From Lachnospiraceae bacterium (GTDB lineage: Bacteria; Bacillota; Clostridia; Lachnospirales; Lachnospiraceae): a stretch of 64,000 nucleotides of DNA. A program made the translations under genes and the position numbers. Positions 49,503-58,170 of this stretch are shown piece by piece (positions within the stretch are counted from its first letter, which is position 1; each line of letters begins with the position of its first letter). The notes beneath the pieces were generated by a model. That model was not told the origin of the DNA, did not search any database, and saw nothing but the letters and a program-made list of their open reading frames with translations. Where the stretch lies: NCBI GenBank assembly GCA_017474455.1, contig JAFVHP010000048.1, forward strand, positions 62,001 through 126,000, in the 5' to 3' direction.

Positions 49503-50240
49503 ATGGATGAATATCAGCTGAAGAAAACGCAGGAACTGAAAGAGATCGTTGAGAAAAGCTCCAACATCGTGTTCTTCGGGGGAGCCGGCGTCTCCACCGA
49601 GAGCGGGATCCCCGACTTCAGGTCGGTCGACGGGCTTTATCACCAGAAATACGATTATCCTCCGGAAGAGATCCTGAGCCACGGTTTCTATGTGAACAAG
49701 CCGGAGGAATTCTTCCGCTTCTACAAGGATAAGCTGATCATAAAGGATGTGAAGCCGAACGCGGCGCATCTGAAGCTGGCTGAACTTGAGAAGCAGGGGA
49801 AGCTGAAAGCTGTGGTCACACAGAATATAGACGGCCTTCACCAGCTGGCGGGTTCAAAGGAAGTCCTGGAACTGCACGGAAGCATCCAGCGCAATTACTG
49901 TGAAAGATGCGGAAAGTTCTACGGCCTTGATGACCTGGAAAGAATGCTGGAAACGGAAGCGGTTCCCCACTGCAGCTGCGGCGCAAGGATCAAGCCCGAC
50001 GTCGTCCTCTACGGGGAAGGGCTGGATGACAAGGTCGTATCAAAGGCAGTCAAATATATCAGCAGGGCGGACGTACTGATCATCGGAGGGACCAGTCTCG
50101 TGGTCTATCCGGCGGCCGGCCTGATCGATTATTTCAGGGGCAGCAAACTGGTCGTGATCAACATGTCCCCCACGGGCAGGGACGCATATGCCGACCTGCT
50201 CATCAGTGCTCCGATCGGAGAGGTCTTTTCTAATATATGA
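49503..50240 (+). CDS. cobB: Sir2-family NAD-dependent protein deacylase
   Basis: A 245-residue sirtuin. The NAD-binding motif FFGGAGVSTESGIPDFRS, the catalytic VTQNIDGLHQLAG and ELHGSI with the active-site His, and four zinc-binding Cys (CERCGK and HCSCGA) are intact; GTSLVVYPAAG is the second NAD loop. It removes acetyl or other acyl groups from Lys, with NAD+ consumed. AAAGGAG lies 8-12 bases before the ATG. It overlaps the acyltransferase gene by 4 bases. Confidence 0.95.
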   Translation: MDEYQLKKTQELKEIVEKSSNIVFFGGAGVSTESGIPDFRSVDGLYHQKYDYPPEEILSHGFYVNKPEEFFRFYKDKLIIKDVKPNAAHLKLAELEKQGKLKAVVTQNIDGLHQLAGSKEVLELHGSIQRNYCERCGKFYGLDDLERMLETEAVPHCSCGARIKPDVVLYGEGLDDKVVSKAVKYISRADVLIIGGTSLVVYPAAGLIDYFRGSKLVVINMSPTGRDAYADLLISAPIGEVFSNI

Positions 50241-50848
50241 GCATCCGGGACGTCGTAAAAATACCGGCATTATGGCTGCGGGCCTTTCGCCGGAAATGCC
50301 AGTATCTGATCAACAGGTCGCTGTTTGCGCTGCACGGGGTCAGACTGTCCGGAAAGCCCGGCGTTATGGACGGTATCATAAAGGTCAGGCGCAGCCGTAA
50401 AGGCAGTATTTTCATAGGAAGGGGATTTTCCTGCAATTCTGGCGCATCTTACAATCTGATCTCGCCGTTCTCATCCCAGAGGTGCGTGCTCAGAACGATC
50501 GGCAGCGGCAGGATAGAGATCGGCGAAAATGTCGGGATATCCAATACCTGCATCGTATCGGCGGATACGGTCGTCATAGGGAACAATGTCATGATCGGCG
50601 GCGGATGCAGGATCTGGGACACGGACTTTCATCCCCTGGACCATAAGGAGCGTGCCGCTTCTTTTGAAAATCCGGGGAAAAGTGCGCCGGTGCGTATCAT
50701 GGACGATGCATTTATCGGCGCGGACTGCATCATCCTTAAGGGCGTAACGGTCGGGAAAAGGGCCGTCGTCGGTGCGGGCAGCGTCTTACGCAGCGATGCC
50801 GGCGACGATGAAGTCTGGGCCGGCAATCCCGCGGTCAGGATACGCTGA
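50237..50848 (+). CDS. Left-handed beta-helix acyltransferase
   Basis: A 203-residue hexapeptide-repeat acyltransferase (maltose O-acetyltransferase/NodL-like). Repeats are visible from GRIEIGENVGISNTCIVSAD through NNVMIGGGCRIWDTDFHPLD to DAFIGADCIILKGVTVGKRA. The His in DTDFHPLD is the catalytic position. A basic N-terminal region of about 60 residues precedes the helix. It may O-acetylate a sugar of the nearby polysaccharide; that link is inference. ATGA overlap with the sirtuin gene. Confidence 0.85.
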   Translation: MSIRDVVKIPALWLRAFRRKCQYLINRSLFALHGVRLSGKPGVMDGIIKVRRSRKGSIFIGRGFSCNSGASYNLISPFSSQRCVLRTIGSGRIEIGENVGISNTCIVSADTVVIGNNVMIGGGCRIWDTDFHPLDHKERAASFENPGKSAPVRIMDDAFIGADCIILKGVTVGKRAVVGAGSVLRSDAGDDEVWAGNPAVRIR

Positions 50849-50863
50849 GCCTCTGAAAACATC

Positions 50864-50892
50864 TGGACATTTTAATTTCAGTATGTTATGAT
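50864..50892 (+). promoter_or_regulatory. Promoter of the rpsF-ssb-rpsR operon
   Basis: TGGACA (50864-50869), 17-base spacer, TATGAT (50887-50892); predicted start near 50899, giving a leader of about 75 bases. Confidence 0.65.
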
Positions 50893-50923
50893 ACATTTCC
50901 GCGGGTTATATCCCGATTTCCTT

Positions 50924-50947
50924 GCTCTTACCGCAGGAGGTAAGGGC
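50924..50947 (+). promoter_or_regulatory. Leader hairpin, possible S6:S18 autoregulatory site
   Basis: GCTCTTACC (50924-50932) pairs with GGTAAGGGC (50939-50947) around a GCAGGA loop. The loop context CCGCAGG resembles the CCG/AGG elements of the S6:S18 mRNA-binding site found before rpsF in many bacteria, but I judged this by eye only. Confidence 0.45.
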
Positions 50948-50973
50948 CAGAGACCAAAAGGAGGTAAAAAAGC

Positions 50974-51264
50974 ATGAATAAGTATGAGTTAGCCGTTGTT
51001 GTGAATGCGCAGATCGATGACGAAGCACGTGCTGCCGTAGTTGCTAACTGCAAGAGTCTTGTAGAAAGATTCGGCGGCGTTGTCGGCGAAACAGACGACT
51101 GGGGAAAGAAGAAACTCGCTTATCCCATCAAGAAGATGGATGAGGGTTTCTATTATTTCATCCATTTCGAGGCAGAAGGCTCAGCCATTGCCGAGATCGA
51201 GAGCCGCATGCGCATCATGGACAATGTCATCCGTTATCTGTGCGTCAAACAGGACGAAGCCTAA
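50974..51264 (+). CDS. rpsF: 30S ribosomal protein S6
   Basis: A 96-residue S6 protein: MNKYELAVVVNAQIDDEARA, the DDWGKKKLAYPIKK segment and EIESRMRIMDNVIRYL, all typical. It binds 16S rRNA together with S18, encoded two genes later. GGAGG lies 8 bases before the ATG, in a leader with a possible autoregulatory hairpin. Confidence 0.98.
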   Translation: MNKYELAVVVNAQIDDEARAAVVANCKSLVERFGGVVGETDDWGKKKLAYPIKKMDEGFYYFIHFEAEGSAIAEIESRMRIMDNVIRYLCVKQDEA

Positions 51265-51282
51265 CAGAAAGTTGAGGACTTT

Positions 51283-51777
51283 ATGAACAGAGTAGTTCTG
51301 ATGGGACGTTTAACCAGAGATCCTGATGTCCGCTACAGCCAGGGCGAACAGCCGATGGCGATCGCGAGATATACCCTTGCGGTAGACCGCAGGCGCGGAC
51401 GCAGTAATGACGGTGAAAATTCCGCTGATTTCATTTCCTGTGTTGCATTCGGCAAGGCAGGCGAGTTCGCGGAAAAGTATTTCCACAAAGGAACCAAGAT
51501 AGCGGTATCCGGACGTATCCAGACCGGCAGCTATGTCAATAAGGACGGCGTTAAGGTCTATACGACGGATGTCGTTGTAGATGATCAGGAATTTGCTGAG
51601 AGCAGGAACGCTTCCCAGGGGCAGGGTTCATCCTTCCCGGGGAATGACAGTTTCGGCGGTGAGAGCTTTGGCGCTCCTTCCGGCGGCTTTGGAAATGCCG
51701 GACAGGGTGCTTCGGATCCCATTGACGGCTTCATGAACATTCCTGAAGGGATCGATGAGGAACTTCCTTTTTCATAA
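51283..51777 (+). CDS. ssb: Single-stranded DNA-binding protein
   Basis: A 164-residue SSB: an OB fold starting NRVVLMGRLTRDPDVRYSQG with FISCVAFGKAGEFAEKY and DVVVDDQEFAES, then a Gly/Ser/Phe-rich linker and the acidic tip DEELPFS that recruits partner proteins. Placed between rpsF and rpsR, as is usual in Firmicutes. Confidence 0.98.
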   Translation: MNRVVLMGRLTRDPDVRYSQGEQPMAIARYTLAVDRRRGRSNDGENSADFISCVAFGKAGEFAEKYFHKGTKIAVSGRIQTGSYVNKDGVKVYTTDVVVDDQEFAESRNASQGQGSSFPGNDSFGGESFGAPSGGFGNAGQGASDPIDGFMNIPEGIDEELPFS

Positions 51778-51838
51778 GAGGCAGGCGGCTCCGGTCCGGG
51801 CAAAGAAGATTGAACAATCATTACATTGGAGGTAGACC

Positions 51839-52093
51839 ATGGCATTTGAGAGAGAAGATGCTCCTTTCAAGAAGAGAGGCGGCTTCCATAGAAAGAGAAA
51901 AGTCTGCGTTTTCTGCGGAAAAGACAATAAGATCGATTATAAGGATGCTGCAAAGCTCCGCAAGTATGTTTCCGAGAGCGGCAAGATCCTTCCCCGCAGG
52001 ATCACAGGTACCTGCGCTACACACCAGAGAGCGCTGACCAGCGCCATCAAGCGTGCGCGCCACCTGGCGATCATGCCTTATTCCGAGAGATAA
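51839..52093 (+). CDS. rpsR: 30S ribosomal protein S18
   Basis: An 84-residue S18: basic N-terminus with [20 protein letters not shown], two Cys of a probable zinc site in CVFC only, and the conserved [20 protein letters not shown]. Having just the CxxC pair is common. GGAGG lies 7 bases before the ATG. Confidence 0.98.
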   Translation: MAFEREDAPFKKRGGFHRKRKVCVFCGKDNKIDYKDAAKLRKYVSESGKILPRRITGTCATHQRALTSAIKRARHLAIMPYSER

Positions 52094-52130
52094 GACTTAA
52101 GCCGGGATCGGACTGAATTATTAAAGGAAC

Positions 52131-52167
52131 GAAAGCAGCATATCCTCCGGGGTGTGCTGCTTTTTCT
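52131..52167 (+). terminator. Intrinsic terminator of the rpsF operon
   Basis: AAAGCAGCA and TGCTGCTTT form the stem across a 13-14-base loop with TCCTCCGGGG, followed by TTTTTC. Confidence 0.8.
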
Positions 52168-52168
52168 C

Positions 52169-52198
52169 TTTACACGGCGCACTTTAGTGTGCTACTAT
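52169..52198 (+). promoter_or_regulatory. Promoter of the amino-acid importer operon
   Basis: TTTACA (52169-52174), 18-base spacer, TACTAT (52193-52198). The spacer holds the near-palindrome GCGCAC-TTTA-GTGTGC (52177-52192), one mismatch, a possible operator. Confidence 0.6.
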
Positions 52199-52275
52199 GA
52201 TGCAGTATTCGTATTCGATGCTTGTGCCGTATCTGTGGCGGAAGCAGTACAGACAAAGAGGAGAATCCAAACATT

Positions 52276-53142
52276 ATGAAAAGAACACTTGCATGCATCC
52301 TGGCACTGTCAATGACAGCAGCGGTATTTGCCGGCTGCACGGCTATCCCTGCGGCAGCTCCCGCGGCGCAGCCTGCCGAAGCGGTTGAGGAAACAGCTGC
52401 GGCTTCCGAAGAAGCGGCACCTGCCGGGGACGAAGGAACCTTCGTTTTCAAACATGGTTTTGATCTCGATTATCCGCCGTATTCCTATATCGATGACAAT
52501 GGCCAGACCGGCGGCTTCGATGTCGAGATGGCGCAGGCTGTCTGTGAGTATTACGGCTGGACATATGAAGCGGTACCTTTTAACTGGGACGCAAAAGACG
52601 CTGAATTAAATGCCGGCAGCTGCGACTGCATCTGGTCCGGTTTCACGGTCAACGGCCGTGAAGACGACTATCTCTGGAGCATGCCGTATTCCGACAACAC
52701 CCAGATGATCATGGTCAAAAAAGATTCCGGGATCGCCTCTCTTGCCGATCTGGAAGGCAAAGCCGTCGGCGTCCAGACATCCACGTCTGCTTATGATCTT
52801 CTGAACGATGAAGAAGGCCAGGCGGAACTGGCGAAGACTTTCGGTTCCCTGGAAGTGTATGAGACCTATACGATCGCCTTCAACGACCTTAAGGCCGGCG
52901 CGATCGACGCCATCGCGATCGATGTTACCAGCGGCAATTACCTGATGAGCGGCGAGACCGATTTCGCTTATCTGGATGAAGAACTGGGCAGCGAGCAGTA
53001 TGCGATCGGATTCCGCAAGGACGACCAGGAACTCTGCGACAAGGTCAACGCGGCTCTGGAAGCGCTTGTTGCCGACGGGACGTACGATGCCATCGGCCAG
53101 AAGTATCCTGATATCTACAACTACCTTACCTTAGGCAAATAA
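52276..53142 (+). CDS. Polar amino-acid ABC transporter, substrate-binding lipoprotein
   Basis: A 288-residue family 3 binding protein. The signal peptide ends in the lipobox FAGC (Cys20), then an Ala/Glu/Pro-rich linker of about 35 residues. The binding domain shows DLDYPPYSYIDDNGQTGGFD, VPFNWDAKDAELNAGSCDCI and the hinge GVQTSTSAYDLL. It captures a small polar amino acid; the exact one is not predictable. The ATG at 52276 is set by the signal peptide and a GAGGAG 12 bases upstream. A terminator-like hairpin separates it from the permease gene. Confidence 0.92.
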   Translation: MKRTLACILALSMTAAVFAGCTAIPAAAPAAQPAEAVEETAAASEEAAPAGDEGTFVFKHGFDLDYPPYSYIDDNGQTGGFDVEMAQAVCEYYGWTYEAVPFNWDAKDAELNAGSCDCIWSGFTVNGREDDYLWSMPYSDNTQMIMVKKDSGIASLADLEGKAVGVQTSTSAYDLLNDEEGQAELAKTFGSLEVYETYTIAFNDLKAGAIDAIAIDVTSGNYLMSGETDFAYLDEELGSEQYAIGFRKDDQELCDKVNAALEALVADGTYDAIGQKYPDIYNYLTLGK

Positions 53143-53196
53143 GCGGTATTGAACAGTACTGATACTGCCGTAAATCACTGACCGGACGGAATGTGG

Positions 53197-53245
53197 CAGC
53201 TGTGCCGCCGCAGCCCAGGCTGCGGGCGGCACAGCTGTTTTTCTT
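53197..53245 (+). terminator. Partial terminator between binding-protein and permease genes
   Basis: A near-perfect stem of about 20 pairs (CAGCTGTGCCGCC with GGCGGCACAGCTG, plus an inner GCAGCC/GGCTGC) is followed by TTTTTC. As the permease gene has no visible promoter, read-through at low level is expected, keeping binding protein in excess. Confidence 0.85.
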
Positions 53246-53268
53246 TCATACCGGGACGGGGGACAGAT

Positions 53269-53916
53269 ATGACCTTATCAACCATGCTCTCAACTATGGC
53301 CGGCGGAATGCTGAAGACCTGCGGGATATTTGTACTCACGCTGGTCGGATCGCTGCCGCTCGGCATGATCGTGGCGCTGCTTCGCCGGTCGCGCTTTACC
53401 GTTATCCGCGGCATCGTCCGTGTTTATATCTCTGTTATCCGCGGGACGCCGCTTATGCTGCAGCTGCTCGTCTGGTATTTCGGACCTTTTTACCTGTTCC
53501 ACTGGTCGATAAGGGGATGGCGGTTTCCCGCGCTGATACTGGGCTTTATTCTCAACTATGCGGCATATTTCGCGGAGATATACCGCGGCGGCATCGAATC
53601 GATCCCGGCAGGCCAGTATGAAGCGGCCCAGGTGCTCGGATACAGTAAGACACAGACGTTCATGCGGATCATACTGCCGCAGGTCATCAAGAGGATCATG
53701 CCTTCCGTGACCAATGAGGTGATCACGCTGGTCAAGGATACTTCGCTGGCGTTCACGCTCGCCTATCAGGAAGTGTTCTCCCTGGCGAAACAGATCTCGG
53801 CATCCCAGACATCGTTCATGCCGTTCGTCATCGCCGGCGTATTCTATTTCGTCGCGAATTACGCAGTGGAATTCGCGATGGAACGCATCGAAAAAGCATT
53901 GAACTATTACCGTTAA
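53269..53916 (+). CDS. Polar amino-acid ABC transporter, permease
   Basis: A 215-residue HisM/GlnP-type permease with five helices. The family signature [21 protein letters not shown] is present, as is the EAA loop that docks with the ATPase ([20 protein letters not shown]). The ATG at 53269 follows CGGGGGAC by 6 bases. A single permease gene suggests a homodimeric membrane part. Confidence 0.95.
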   Translation: MTLSTMLSTMAGGMLKTCGIFVLTLVGSLPLGMIVALLRRSRFTVIRGIVRVYISVIRGTPLMLQLLVWYFGPFYLFHWSIRGWRFPALILGFILNYAAYFAEIYRGGIESIPAGQYEAAQVLGYSKTQTFMRIILPQVIKRIMPSVTNEVITLVKDTSLAFTLAYQEVFSLAKQISASQTSFMPFVIAGVFYFVANYAVEFAMERIEKALNYYR

Positions 53917-53938
53917 GGGAAACAGGGAGAGATTAACG

Positions 53939-54697
53939 ATGATCGTTGAGATGAATAATATCCGCAAGCGTTTCGATAAGCTTGAAGTGATCAAGAATAT
54001 CAGTTTCGGTGTCGACAGCGGTGAAGTGGTCAGTATCATCGGCCCTTCCGGATCCGGTAAATCCACTCTGCTAAGGTGTGCCACCTTCCTTGAGACGATA
54101 GACGGCGGCGAGATCCTGTATATGGGAGAAAAAGCCGCCTATACGGATGAGAGCGGCAAAGCCGTGTACGTGCACCAGCATGAACTGCATCATTTCAGAA
54201 GCTACTGCGGGCTGGTCTTCCAGCAGTTCAACCTGTTCCCCCATTACAGTGTCCTTAAGAACCTCACGGACGCCCAGATCAAAGTCCAGCACAGGACCAG
54301 GGATGAGGCGGAGGAGACCGCCATGGAACTTCTTGGCAAGATGGGCATAGCCGATAAGGCACAGGCGTATCCGTACCAGCTTTCCGGCGGCCAGCAGCAG
54401 AGAGTGGCGATCGCCAGGGCGCTGGCTATGAAGCCTAAGATCCTGTTCTTCGATGAACCCACATCAGCGCTGGACCCGGAGCTGACCGGGGAAGTCCTGA
54501 AGGTCATCCGCCAGCTGGCCGAAGAAAAGATGACCATGGTCGTGGTCACCCATGAAATGCCTTTTGCGAAAGCTGTCAGCAACAGGGTGCTGTTCATGGA
54601 CGGCGGTGTTATCGTAGAGCAGGGCGATCCGAAGGAAGTCTTTGACGATCCCAAAGAGGAAAGGACCAGACAGTTCCTGCGGGTGTTTGAGAGATAA
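53939..54697 (+). CDS. Polar amino-acid ABC transporter, ATP-binding protein
   Basis: A 252-residue ABC ATPase: Walker [10 protein letters not shown] (35-43), Q-loop [15 protein letters not shown], signature [15 protein letters not shown], Walker [15 protein letters not shown] and the switch His in VVVTHEM. Family of GlnQ/HisP. An insertion of about 12 residues before the Q-loop ([14 protein letters not shown]) is unusual. Twenty-two bases after the permease gene. Confidence 0.96.
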   Translation: MIVEMNNIRKRFDKLEVIKNISFGVDSGEVVSIIGPSGSGKSTLLRCATFLETIDGGEILYMGEKAAYTDESGKAVYVHQHELHHFRSYCGLVFQQFNLFPHYSVLKNLTDAQIKVQHRTRDEAEETAMELLGKMGIADKAQAYPYQLSGGQQQRVAIARALAMKPKILFFDEPTSALDPELTGEVLKVIRQLAEEKMTMVVVTHEMPFAKAVSNRVLFMDGGVIVEQGDPKEVFDDPKEERTRQFLRVFER

Positions 54698-54702
54698 GAG
54701 GG

Positions 54703-55527
54703 ATGGAGTATACGATCCTGGATCCGACCGGAAATATAACAGCTCTGGTCGAAAGCCCCGTCAGTATTGAGGAGCAGCCTGCCGCGGCAAGGGAACTGAT
54801 GCTGCGTCACCCGGAAGTGGAGCAGGTCGGTTTTGTGCGCTTTCCTTCACCGGAGGAAAATAACGGCCCCGCACCCGGACTCCGGATCGGGCTCCGCATG
54901 GCGGGCGGGGAGTTCTGCGGCAACGCCTCGATGAGCGCCGCGGCTTTATACTTTTACAGGAACAGTGAAAACGGGGCGGGAACAGTTTTGCTTGATGTAT
55001 CCGGGACGTCACGCCCGGTCCGGGCAGATATCACACAGGGAGATAAGCCGGAAAGCTTTTACGGTGCGGTCCATATGCCCGGGATCCTTTCCATAAAAAG
55101 AACGGATCTGTCCTTTGGCCCGATCCATGGAAATGCTGTACTGGTCGGGATGGAGGGCATTTCCCACATCATTATCGAGCAGGGAACGGCGCTTTTTTTC
55201 CTTATGCGCGAGCCGGCTGCCGCGGAGGAAGCGGCGAAGACCTGGTGCCGCGAACTGTCCCTCTGCGGCCTTGGACTTATGTTCCTTGAAAAGGATAAAG
55301 ACGGGTACAGGCTGACACCGCTTGTCTATGTCCCTGGCAGCGGCACCGTCTTCTGGGAGAACTCCTGTGCCAGCGGGACATCGGCAGCAGGTTTCTTTCT
55401 ATCACAAAGATCCGGCATGGGGACCGACGCGGTCTTTAATGAACCGGGCGGGAGACTGCGTGTCACATGCAGCCCTTCCGGTTCGGATATAGTCCTGTAC
55501 GGAAGCGTCAGTATCCTGCAGGAGTAA
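54703..55527 (+). CDS. DapF-like cofactor-independent amino-acid epimerase/racemase
   Basis: A 274-residue protein of the diaminopimelate epimerase fold. Two Cys in the right places act as proton donor and acceptor: Cys72 in GGEFCGNASMSAA and Cys222 in ENSCASGTSAAG. It differs clearly from true DapF (the second motif lacks the G-E-T-x-A-C-G-T form), so it is more like the racemases linked to metallophore or histidine metabolism. Five bases separate it from the importer ATPase gene, so it probably acts on the imported amino acid. Substrate unknown. Confidence 0.75.
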   Translation: MEYTILDPTGNITALVESPVSIEEQPAAARELMLRHPEVEQVGFVRFPSPEENNGPAPGLRIGLRMAGGEFCGNASMSAAALYFYRNSENGAGTVLLDVSGTSRPVRADITQGDKPESFYGAVHMPGILSIKRTDLSFGPIHGNAVLVGMEGISHIIIEQGTALFFLMREPAAAEEAAKTWCRELSLCGLGLMFLEKDKDGYRLTPLVYVPGSGTVFWENSCASGTSAAGFFLSQRSGMGTDAVFNEPGGRLRVTCSPSGSDIVLYGSVSILQE

Positions 55528-55556
55528 GGCTCTGGCAACTCTGCCTATGGTTATGG

Positions 55557-55562
55557 TATACT
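55557..55562 (+). promoter_or_regulatory. Putative -10 box for gdpP-rplI-dnaB
   Basis: TATACT with a weak -35 (TGGCAA 55533-55538, 18-base spacer). Start near 55569 leaves a leader of about 90 bases before the chosen gdpP start. Confidence 0.45.
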
Positions 55563-55659
55563 GGTAAGAAGCTTTCTTATGAGGGCTTACCGGGACCGCA
55601 GGCTAAAGGCAGCCAATGCTTTACTGCACCGGCATCTTATACAGGGGAAGAACAGGCTT

Positions 55660-57708
55660 ATGAATGATTCGGTGAAAATGAAGGGCTATCTCCTTTTGGC
55701 GTTTAAAACACCGGTCCTGATGAGTATACTTCTGGTTGCGGCGGATATACTGATCCTCTTTATCCACTGGCCGTCCGGTATCATTATGACAGTCGCGCTT
55801 GTGATCTATCTGACCGTCATTCTGATCAGGTACTTCCAGAGCAAGAAAAAGCTGCTGCATGAACTGGTGAGTTTTGCGGCAGAATACGGACAGATCCAGA
55901 AACAGCTTCTAAAAGAGCTCGACGTTCCGTACGCGGTGCTGGATGACAGCGGTCATCTGATCTGGATGAATGACCGGTTCAGGGAAGTCACTCACAAAGA
56001 AAAGAATTATCATAAATCCATCACGACCATCTTTGCATCCATCACCAAGGATGCTCTTCCTACGGATGAATCTCCCCAGAGCGACCAGTCGGTAGAATTT
56101 GAAGACAGTACATATTCGGTCATTATGAAGAGGGTCTCCATCGAAGACCTGATCAATGATACCGAAGTGATCGAAGCGACGGATTACAGAGGCGCGCTGA
56201 TCGCCATGTACCTGTTCAACGAAACGGCGACAAGGCTTGCCATCAAGGAAGTGGACGACCAGTCGCTGGTCGTCGGATATATCTATATAGACAATTATGA
56301 TGAGGCGCTGGACAGTGTCGAGGATGTACGCAGATCCCTTCTCGTGGCGCTGATCGACCGCAAGGTCAATAAGTATATCGCCGCCTGTGACGGACTGTGC
56401 ATCAAGACTGAAAAAGACAAATACCAGATCATCCTGCGTAAGAAATCTTTAAGGGACCTCCAGGAAGATCATTTTTCACTGCTGTCGGATGTCAAAACGG
56501 TCAATATCGGCAATGAAATGGCCGTGACCATCAGCATAGGCATCGGTGTCGACGCTTTGAGCTACGCCCAGTGCAACGAATTCGCCAGGAACGCGATCGA
56601 TATGGCGCTCGGCAGGGGAGGCGACCAGGCCGTCGTCAAGACCCCCGACAACATGTTCTACTACGGCGGCAAGACACAGCAGGTCGAAAAGAACACGAGG
56701 GTCAAGGCTAGGGTCAAGACGGAGGCGCTCAAGGAGATCATATCCGCCAGGGATACCGTCTATATCATGGGCCACCGGCTCGGCGACGCGGACAGTTTCG
56801 GCGCGGCGATGGGTATTTACAGGATAGCCAGGTCCCTCGAAAGGCCTGCCCACGTCGTCATCAACGAGACGACGGCAGCCCTCGGACCGCTGCTTGCCCG
56901 GTTCCGCAATAATCCCGAGTATCCCGATGACCTGCTGATCAATTCGCAGCAGGCGATCGAATCGGTCGGAGACGACGCCGCGCTGGTCGTGGTGGATGTT
57001 TCCAGGCCCGGTATCACGGAATGTCCCGATCTGCTCAGGATGTGCAAATCGATCGTTGTGCTCGACCACCACAGGCAGGGTTCGGAAGTCATCCAGAACG
57101 CGACGCTTTCCTATATCGAAGCCTATGCTTCGTCCGCCTGCGAAATGGTGTCGGAGATCCTCCAATACATCGGCGGCAACATTAAGATAAGGCCGGAAGA
57201 GGCGGATGCCCTTTATTCCGGTATCGTTCTGGATACCAACAATTTCGTCAGCAAAACGGGCGTCAGGACATTTGAAGCGGCGGCATTTCTGCGCCGCAGC
57301 GGCGCGGACGTGACCAGGGTCAGGAAACTGTTCAGGGAAGACGTTGACGAGTATAAGGCCAGGGCGGATGCGGTGTCCCAGGCTGAGATATACAAAGGGG
57401 CTTACGCCATCTCGACCTGCCAGAGCCACGATCTGCAGAATCCTACCGTTATCGGGGCGCAGGCCGCGAACGAGCTCCTCAACATCAGGGGCGTAAAAGG
57501 CAGTTTTGTACTGACCGAGTTCCGGAACCAGATCTTTATCAGCGCCAGATCCATAGACGAGGTCAACGTCCAGGTGATCATGGAAAGGCTCGGCGGAGGC
57601 GGCCATATGAACGTGGCCGGCTGCCAGATGGAAGATGTCAGCATTGCGGAAGCGATCGGCGTGCTCAAACAGACGATCGATGCGCTTATAGAGGAAGGAG
57701 AACTTTAA
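55660..57708 (+). CDS. gdpP: Cyclic-di-AMP phosphodiesterase GdpP
   Basis: A 682-residue membrane phosphodiesterase that cleaves the second messenger cyclic-di-AMP. Order: two membrane helices (TPVLMSILLVAADILILFIH and IIMTVALVIYLTVILI), a PAS-like domain (YAVLDDSGHLIWMNDRFREV), a degenerate GGDEF domain (VTISIGIGVDALSYAQCNEF), then DHH (MGHRLGDADSFGAA; VVVLDHHRQG) and DHHA1 (GGGGHMNVAGCQ) domains. Catalytic Asp and His residues are present. Start 55660 fits the helix layout; an upstream ATG at 55579 is possible. It abuts rplI with no gap. Confidence 0.95.
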   Translation: MNDSVKMKGYLLLAFKTPVLMSILLVAADILILFIHWPSGIIMTVALVIYLTVILIRYFQSKKKLLHELVSFAAEYGQIQKQLLKELDVPYAVLDDSGHLIWMNDRFREVTHKEKNYHKSITTIFASITKDALPTDESPQSDQSVEFEDSTYSVIMKRVSIEDLINDTEVIEATDYRGALIAMYLFNETATRLAIKEVDDQSLVVGYIYIDNYDEALDSVEDVRRSLLVALIDRKVNKYIAACDGLCIKTEKDKYQIILRKKSLRDLQEDHFSLLSDVKTVNIGNEMAVTISIGIGVDALSYAQCNEFARNAIDMALGRGGDQAVVKTPDNMFYYGGKTQQVEKNTRVKARVKTEALKEIISARDTVYIMGHRLGDADSFGAAMGIYRIARSLERPAHVVINETTAALGPLLARFRNNPEYPDDLLINSQQAIESVGDDAALVVVDVSRPGITECPDLLRMCKSIVVLDHHRQGSEVIQNATLSYIEAYASSACEMVSEILQYIGGNIKIRPEEADALYSGIVLDTNNFVSKTGVRTFEAAAFLRRSGADVTRVRKLFREDVDEYKARADAVSQAEIYKGAYAISTCQSHDLQNPTVIGAQAANELLNIRGVKGSFVLTEFRNQIFISARSIDEVNVQVIMERLGGGGHMNVAGCQMEDVSIAEAIGVLKQTIDALIEEGEL

Positions 57709-58116
57709 ATGAAGGTTATACTGCTGCAGGATGTCAAATCCCTCGGGAAAAAGGGCGAGATAGTGGAAGTGGCCAGCGGCTATGCAAGGAATTATGTCCT
57801 GCCGAAAAAGCTCGGAGTGGAAGCTACCGAGAAGAACAGGAACGATATCAAGCTGCAGAAGGCGCATGAAGAGAAACTGGCAGCCCAGAGGCTTGCGGAG
57901 GCACAGGAACTGGCCGTAAAACTGGAATCCGCCCAGATCACTGTCTCCATGAAGCGCGGGGAAGGTGACCGTGTCTTCGGTTCCATTTCCGCCAAGGAGA
58001 TCGCGGAAGCCGCTGCGGCCCAGCACGGTCTGGAGCTGGATAAGAAGAAGATCCAGATCGAAGAGCCCATCCGTTCGTTCGGGATGTTCGAAGTACCCAT
58101 CAAGCTTCATCCCTAA
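57709..58116 (+). CDS. rplI: 50S ribosomal protein L9, truncated by a premature stop
   Basis: A 135-residue L9: N-terminal domain [20 protein letters not shown] with [13 protein letters not shown], long linking helix, and C-terminal domain to VPIKLHP. Normal L9 is about 148 residues and continues with E-V-T. Here codon 136 is TAA, and the frame then continues VTGRLYVLVKEK to a second TAA at 58153, matching the B. subtilis end VTATLKVHVTEQK. One base change (GAA to TAA) explains it. Loss of the last strand would weaken the 23S rRNA-binding C-terminal domain. Confidence 0.95.
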   Translation: MKVILLQDVKSLGKKGEIVEVASGYARNYVLPKKLGVEATEKNRNDIKLQKAHEEKLAAQRLAEAQELAVKLESAQITVSMKRGEGDRVFGSISAKEIAEAAAAQHGLELDKKKIQIEEPIRSFGMFEVPIKLHP

Positions 58117-58155
58117 GTGACCGGCCGTCTGTACGTGCTCGTAAAGGAAAAGTAA
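58117..58155 (+). other. Untranslated remainder of rplI after the premature stop
   Basis: Twelve in-frame codons and a stop that encode the usual last residues of L9. They are read only if the TAA at 58114-58116 is an error or is read through. Confidence 0.8.
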
Positions 58156-58170
58156 GGAAAGAGTCCGGAT

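Noticed and set aside
54703-55527. True diaminopimelate epimerase (dapF)
   Set aside because: The second catalytic motif and the operon with an amino-acid importer do not fit lysine biosynthesis; kept as DapF-like.
56476-58110. A 544-codon minus-strand frame opposite gdpP and rplI
   Set aside because: It runs antisense across two conserved genes and resembles no protein family.
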